Assembly: GCF_017377655.1 (NCBI RefSeq)
Contig: NZ_JAFREL010000104.1
Coordinates: 1 to 10,280, forward strand
Reading direction: 5' to 3'
DNA from: Candidatus Enterococcus ferrettii
GTDB lineage: Bacteria > Bacillota > Bacilli > Lactobacillales > Enterococcaceae
DNA: 10,280 nt
The position numbers and the translations under genes are program-made. Below the pieces are notes generated by a model. The model searched no databases and was not told where the DNA came from. It saw only the letters and a program-made list of their open reading frames with translations. How positions within the stretch are numbered: position 1 is the first letter of the stretch; each line of letters begins with the position of its first letter. Below are positions 7,031 to 10,280 of this stretch, one piece after another.

Positions 7031-7048
7031 ATTCCCACTATTGGGAAT
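7031..7048 (-). terminator. Hairpin just past the ECF ATPase gene, possible terminator
   Basis: A perfect 7-bp dyad, ATTCCCA/TGGGAAT, with a 4-base loop lies 8 bases beyond the stop of the minus-strand operon. The downstream minus strand is AT-rich but lacks a clean T-run, so termination here may be partial, with the larger hairpin at 6876-6925 as backup. Confidence 0.45.
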
Positions 7049-7055
7049 ATTCAAT

Positions 7056-8507
7056 CTAGGATGTCGTGGAGAAAAAGGATAACAGTTTGTCTTCATGGCC
7101 GTACAATGTGTATTGTTCTAGCAACTCTCCTTTTTCAATATGGATAACATGAGTGCAACACTGGAGTATGAATTCTGGATCGTGTGTAATTAAAAAAAGA
7201 GTTTTCTCGTGTCTAAGTGATGTGATTAAATCTGCAATCTTTTTCATATTATTATAGTCCAAACCACTAGTGGGTTCATCTAGAATCAAAAAGTCTTTAT
7301 CAGCTAATATTGCTGATGCTAGGGCAACTCGCTGCTTCTGTCCACCGGACAAGGATAATGGATGTCTTGCAGAAAGTCCTTGGATCCCCAAGCTGTCAAG
7401 AACCAACTCTAATTGATTAAATTTTTGAGTAGACATGCCTAATTGAACCTCTTCAGTTACTGATTCGCAAAATAGTTGATGATTGACATCTTGCATAACC
7501 AGGTAGCCTTTTTTTAGTAGCTGCTTGCGATAACGATCTTCTCCATCAATCTGCATGGAACCTTTAAAATTTTTATTTAAACCACATAAACATTTTGAAA
7601 ATGTCGATTTTCCTGCACCATTACGTCCAATCACAGCTATTATCGATCCCACTGGTAAAGTTAATTCTGGTAAGCTAATAACCGATGTATCCTCATAACG
7701 ATAATTAAAATCCCTCAATGAGAATATTTCATTGCCATTGTAATGAGTAGATTTGGTGCCAATTTCTTTCAAAGATCGAGGTCTTAAACCAAGTTCAGTA
7801 ATTTCTTCTAACGGCATCTCGAAATAATCATTCATTGACTTATCAAAATGTATTCTTCCATTTCTCATGTAAACCATTCGATCACAAATATCTTTAAGCC
7901 AATAAAGTCGATGTTCTGCTATGATGATCGTCTTGCCCTGATTTTTCCAAAACATAATTGTTTTCTTTAGATTTTGGATAGAAGGGATATCGAGATTAGC
8001 TGTGGGCTCGTCGAGAACAATCACGTCAGGTTCTAACGCAGATACTGAAGCACAGGCTACCTTTTGTTTTTCTCCACCTGATAGGTGAAAAATGTTACGA
8101 TCTAATAATTCTCCTATTTCAAGTTTAGCTACAGTTTCTTGGATACGTTTCTCGATTTCTGAGATAGGCAAACCAACATTTTCACAACCAAAAGCAATTT
8201 CACTAGTTGTGTCAGTACAAAAAAATTGATTTCTTGGATTTTGGAATACACTACCAACAAAATGAGAAACTTGAGCGAGTTCAGACTTTAAAATATTTTG
8301 TTGATTTATTTGAACACTTCCAGTAATTTCCCCCTCATAATAGTGAGGAATCAAACCATTGATCAAGCGAGTTGCCGTGGTCTTACCGCAACCAGACTCT
8401 CCAGTCAACACAAGGCATTCACCTGGATTTATAGTGAGTGAAAAATCCTTAAGTGCATAGTCGGAATCACTATTGTATCGGAAATTTACATTTTCAATTT
8501 TAATCAT
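7056..8507 (-). CDS. ECF transporter ATPase with two fused ABC domains
   Basis: 483 residues from ATG at 8507 (MIKIENVNFRYN). The frame is open 24 codons further upstream, but that part is the hydrophobic end of the overlapping T-component gene read in another frame, so I reject the longer start. The N-terminal ABC domain has Walker A GESGCGKTT (36-44), Q-loop Gln89 (FQNPRNQFF), signature LSGGE (142-146), Walker B VIVLDEP (162-168) and switch His199. The C-terminal domain has Walker A GRNGAGKST (294-302), Q-loop Gln339, signature LSGGQ (386-390), Walker B FLILDEP (406-412) and His442. Both sites look catalytically complete. One chain thus supplies both ATPase halves (EcfA and EcfA'). It powers uptake with the T and S components encoded immediately upstream. 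The start lies 4 bases after the T-component stop, with GGAG about 12 bases upstream, so translation is probably coupled. Confidence 0.93.
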   Translation of the reverse strand: MIKIENVNFRYNSDSDYALKDFSLTINPGECLVLTGESGCGKTTATRLINGLIPHYYEGEITGSVQINQQNILKSELAQVSHFVGSVFQNPRNQFFCTDTTSEIAFGCENVGLPISEIEKRIQETVAKLEIGELLDRNIFHLSGGEKQKVACASVSALEPDVIVLDEPTANLDIPSIQNLKKTIMFWKNQGKTIIIAEHRLYWLKDICDRMVYMRNGRIHFDKSMNDYFEMPLEEITELGLRPRSLKEIGTKSTHYNGNEIFSLRDFNYRYEDTSVISLPELTLPVGSIIAVIGRNGAGKSTFSKCLCGLNKNFKGSMQIDGEDRYRKQLLKKGYLVMQDVNHQLFCESVTEEVQLGMSTQKFNQLELVLDSLGIQGLSARHPLSLSGGQKQRVALASAILADKDFLILDEPTSGLDYNNMKKIADLITSLRHEKTLFLITHDPEFILQCCTHVIHIEKGELLEQYTLYGHEDKLLSFFSTTS

Positions 8508-8511
8508 ACCA

Positions 8512-9270
8512 TTACAGCACTCCAAACTTGTTAAGAAAAAGACAAGAAAAAGCGAATAAACAAAAAAGAATAGCAACACAATCTTGAATGCGAAAGCCGA
8601 TTTTGCAGATATTAGTTCGTTTAACCAAGGGAGAAAGACCTCGAGTCAGAGCTGATACAGAGAGGTCTTCACCAATTTTAGCGGAACATGTCATTAAGGG
8701 AACCATGCGATATTCTAAAAAAGAAAGTTTACCTGTTCCTTTGAAGGAGATACCGCGCATCCTCATTGCTTGGTTGATTGACTTAAACTCTTCAATGACA
8801 GTTGGAAAAAATCGTAACATGACGGATAGCGGAATTACTAAATAATTAGAAACGTGCAAATGCTCAAAACCAGCTATAAATTCACTAACGGTTGTAGTAG
8901 AGACCACATATATTCCCATTAGAATACTTGGTAAAAAGCGAGTTAATAAACCAGTTGCAGCTAAAAGTAAAAAATTTGGTAAACCAGTCAAGCGTTGGCT
9001 AAAAAAATAAGAGGTAAATGTCATTCCAACATAAAGAAAAAAATAAGTCAAAGTAGTTTTATACTTTTTTGCAGATACGAGTAGTAAAAAGGGCATTAGA
9101 CTTAAACAAGGAGTTATCGTGGTAAGAATTCTTCCTGATAAACCTTGTTTAATACTAACATTTCCTAAAACAAAAATTGTAACAGTAAAAAGCAATAGTA
9201 ATTTTGTTCGCGGATCTAAGTAAAGCTGTTTCTTATTACTCAAAATTTGTTTATTAGCTGTTAATAGCAT
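8512..9270 (-). CDS. ECF transporter T component (EcfT/CbiQ-like transmembrane coupling protein)
   Basis: 252 residues. After a short cytosolic start with the family-like segment LDPRTKLLLLF (18-28), about five to six membrane segments are seen. The coupling region carries two short Arg-Gly motifs, MRG (171-173, in QAMRMRGISF) and TRG (209-211, in SALTRGLSPL). These match the two A-R-G-type motifs by which T components touch the ATPases. The start codon ATG overlaps the stop of the S-component gene by one base (TGATG), so the two are translationally coupled. It lies between the S component and the ATPase, so all parts of a group I (dedicated) ECF transporter are encoded in one operon. Residue-level ligand information is not expected in this subunit. 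Confidence 0.9.
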   Translation of the reverse strand: MLLTANKQILSNKKQLYLDPRTKLLLLFTVTIFVLGNVSIKQGLSGRILTTITPCLSLMPFLLLVSAKKYKTTLTYFFLYVGMTFTSYFFSQRLTGLPNFLLLAATGLLTRFLPSILMGIYVVSTTTVSEFIAGFEHLHVSNYLVIPLSVMLRFFPTVIEEFKSINQAMRMRGISFKGTGKLSFLEYRMVPLMTCSAKIGEDLSVSALTRGLSPLVKRTNICKIGFRIQDCVAILFCLFAFSCLFLNKFGVL

Positions 9271-9851
9271 CAGACAAGACCTGCCTTAATAAAATGTTTT
9301 TTCAGGACAGAGCGACCCAATACTCCTCCAATTAGACCACAAAGGAAGGTGATTATTAGTAATACAGGACACATCCAGCTCGGTAAGAGTGAAATTAGGG
9401 TTTGAGCATATTCAAGTCCAAGATCTTGTCTGGTAGAAAAATAGACAGTTGGATTAAAAAAGATCGGTAAAAAATTTCCCCACATCCACACTGAAAAAAC
9501 TGCATAGGCGAGTATTGCTTTTGCAGAACTTTGATAATTACCACTCCGATAGATTATTTCTGAAATTAATCCTGAAATAAGTCCTACAATAATGGAATAA
9601 TATCCCATGCCTGTGATTAACATAAGAATACCCATGAGTAAGCTCAAAATAAGAATCATACCAAATTTCTTTACTTTAGTAAAAAAAAGCATAAGCGGTA
9701 TTCCACCTAGTATTGGTGCCAGTACACAAATCAATGGCATGAAGATTGGAATAAAGCCAAACATAGCAATTACCATTACAATAAAGAAATATATAGCTGC
9801 ATAAATTCCAATTTGTATTAAATCTTTTCCATTCAATTTCTTTGCTTTCAT
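9270..9851 (-). CDS. MptD/Trep_Strep-family putative ECF S component (substrate-binding membrane protein)
   Basis: 193 residues from ATG at 9851 (MKAKKLNGKDLIQIGIY). Two upstream ATGs (9881, 9878) are in frame but have no ribosome binding site. The AAGGGGG that lies between them and 9851, and the shorter family-like N-terminus, favour 9851. The protein has about six membrane segments and is very hydrophobic. The start KLNGKDLIQIGIYAAIYF and the later GLISEIIYRSGNY resemble the family of small membrane proteins annotated as MptD or Trep_Strep and found next to EcfT and fused EcfA genes. S components bind the transported molecule, and the substrate of this family is not settled. The upstream Fur-type site hints at an iron-related ligand. 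Confidence 0.82.
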   Translation of the reverse strand: MKAKKLNGKDLIQIGIYAAIYFFIVMVIAMFGFIPIFMPLICVLAPILGGIPLMLFFTKVKKFGMILILSLLMGILMLITGMGYYSIIVGLISGLISEIIYRSGNYQSSAKAILAYAVFSVWMWGNFLPIFFNPTVYFSTRQDLGLEYAQTLISLLPSWMCPVLLIITFLCGLIGGVLGRSVLKKHFIKAGLV

Positions 9852-9881
9852 TTTCCACAATGCCCCCTTGATTATCATCAT

Positions 9882-10081
9882 ATGTTTTACTAATAAAAAT
9901 AATCTACTAAGTTTATTTTTGTGATTACAGCCACTGTTGCCGTAATTCTTCCCAGTATATAAATCGATGTAATTAAATTCCTTCCAATAGTTTGTATGCT
10001 AAAAAAGCTATGATAGCTCACTAGTTCTTCGTATTTTGACAATTTTTTGCACTACTGTGTCTATTTGGACAAAAATCAATT
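9882..10081 (-). other. Long untranslated leader of the ECF operon
   Basis: If transcription starts near 10098, the leader is about 245 bases. Read on the minus strand it contains a TGTC-6-GACA dyad (10071-10058). It also has a 5-bp, 3-base-loop hairpin, AGCTA-TCA-TAGCT, followed by six T (10018-10001), which looks like a small terminator. A frame in phase with the S component is open from a TAG at 10001 down to the first ATG at 9881, but it has no start codon. Confidence 0.4.
10001..10018 (-). terminator. Small terminator-like hairpin inside the ECF leader
   Basis: On the minus strand, AGCTA-TCA-TAGCT is followed directly by a T-run. The stem is only 5 bp, so it may cause pausing or partial termination, or be chance. 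It lies about 80 bases after the predicted transcription start. Confidence 0.3.
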
Positions 10082-10100
10082 GAGAACGATTATCATTTTC
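10082..10100 (-). promoter_or_regulatory. Fur-type operator (iron box)
   Basis: The minus strand reads GAAAATGATAATCGTTCTC. This matches the classical 19-bp Fur consensus GATAATGATAATCATTATC at 16 of 19 positions. The left half TGATAAT of the 7-1-7 model is perfect. It lies directly downstream of the predicted -10 and covers the expected start of transcription, the usual position for iron-dependent repression. PerR and Zur boxes are related but fit less well (no TTATAAT or TCGTAAT half). Confidence 0.72.
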
Positions 10101-10104
10101 AGTT

Positions 10105-10133
10105 AGATTAGCACTTTCAAATATCAAAGTCAA
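10105..10133 (-). promoter_or_regulatory. Predicted promoter of the ECF operon
   Basis: Minus strand: -35 TTGACT (10133-10128), a 17-base spacer, -10 TAATCT (10110-10105) with a TG extension one base before it (TGCTAATCT). The -10 is weak, but the TG extension and the near-perfect -35 compensate. The expected start near 10098 falls in the Fur box. A second possible promoter on the plus strand (TTGGAC-17-GATTAT, around 10066-10094) would also be covered by the Fur box and could serve a gene to the right of the window. Confidence 0.5.
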
Positions 10134-10280
10134 TATAGACTTTTTCTCAGGAATCAGAGACAATATATTTAAAAATACTCTAATAATAGACTTATTTATT
10201 TTTTTGTCTTTTTAAATCAAATAACCATTAATATTACGCGATAAATTGCTATATCTTGTTAGCGTCGAAGATTATATAGT
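10134..10280. other. AT-rich stretch at the window edge, no gene seen
   Basis: No open frame with a ribosome binding site is visible. It contains T-rich runs (for example around 10196-10216), but I cannot assign a terminator or promoter with confidence. Confidence 0.35.

Larger units (their letters stand above)
6642..7055. other. Convergent intergenic region rich in inverted repeats
   Basis: It lies between the 3' ends of the adhesin (plus) and the ECF ATPase (minus). Besides the hairpins listed separately it holds a weak dyad, CTTTGA-5-TCAAAG, at 6670-6686, and perfect dyads ATAAGATA/TATCTTAT (6944-6951/6958-6965) and CCCTAT/ATAGGG (6970-6975/6981-6986). No convincing gene is present. A minus-strand frame of 61 codons (6817-7002) runs through the hairpins and has no protein likeness I recognise. 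Confidence 0.5.

Noticed and set aside
8508..8579. 24-codon N-terminal extension of the ECF ATPase (start at 8579)
   Set aside because: It is the hydrophobic 3' end of the T-component gene read in another frame. Family ABC domains begin at MIKIENVNFRYN, and a usable GGAG precedes the ATG at 8507.
8588..8845. 85-codon plus-strand frame within the T-component gene
   Set aside because: Antisense shadow of a well-supported membrane protein gene. No independent evidence.
9852..10001. In-frame open stretch upstream of the S component, including ATGs at 9881 and 9878
   Set aside because: There is no ribosome binding site for these ATGs and no start codon further up. The segment reads as an untranslated leader. 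AAGGGGG favours the start at 9851.

Overview
The window is AT-rich, has Shine-Dalgarno sites close to AGGAGG, two LPXTG-type cell-wall sorting signals, a DesK/LiaS-like two-component system and an ECF transporter. Together these point to a low-GC Gram-positive bacterium of the Lactobacillales, Enterococcus-like. No feature fixes the genus.

Left part (1-3537, plus strand). The window opens with the last 60 codons of a wall-anchored surface protein (sorting motif YPKTG). An intrinsic terminator follows, then about 560 bases without a recognisable gene. Next is a tightly coupled sensor kinase / LuxR-type response regulator pair (923-2720). Just after it, with an excellent ribosome binding site, comes a decayed reading frame (2765-3347) whose second codon is already a stop. 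A strong terminator (3497-3537) closes the unit.

Middle (3538-7050). A 947-residue secreted adhesin has its own upstream region with a 13-bp perfect palindrome. It carries an N-terminal thioester domain (Cys73/Gln134), six Cna_B domains that all keep the Lys/Glu/Asn isopeptide triad, and a YPSTG wall anchor. Three of the Cna_B units are exact 270-bp tandem repeats. The kinase/regulator pair next door is a plausible but unproven regulator. Downstream, between convergent genes, is a 400-base stretch unusually rich in inverted repeats.

Right part (7056-10280, minus strand). Three tightly packed genes form a complete ECF transporter cassette: an MptD/Trep_Strep-type S component, a T component, and a single ATPase polypeptide with two ABC domains. 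About 230 bases upstream of the first start, a Fur-type operator matches the classical 19-bp consensus at 16 positions. It lies across the expected transcription start of a minus-strand promoter (TTGACT-17-TAATCT with a TG extension). This makes iron-controlled uptake, for example of haem or another iron-related ligand, the leading hypothesis for an otherwise substrate-unknown transporter.

The most interesting items are the thioester/isopeptide adhesin beside a two-component system, the Fur-controlled ECF cassette, the shared Tyr-type sorting motifs, and the start-stop decayed frame behind the response regulator.
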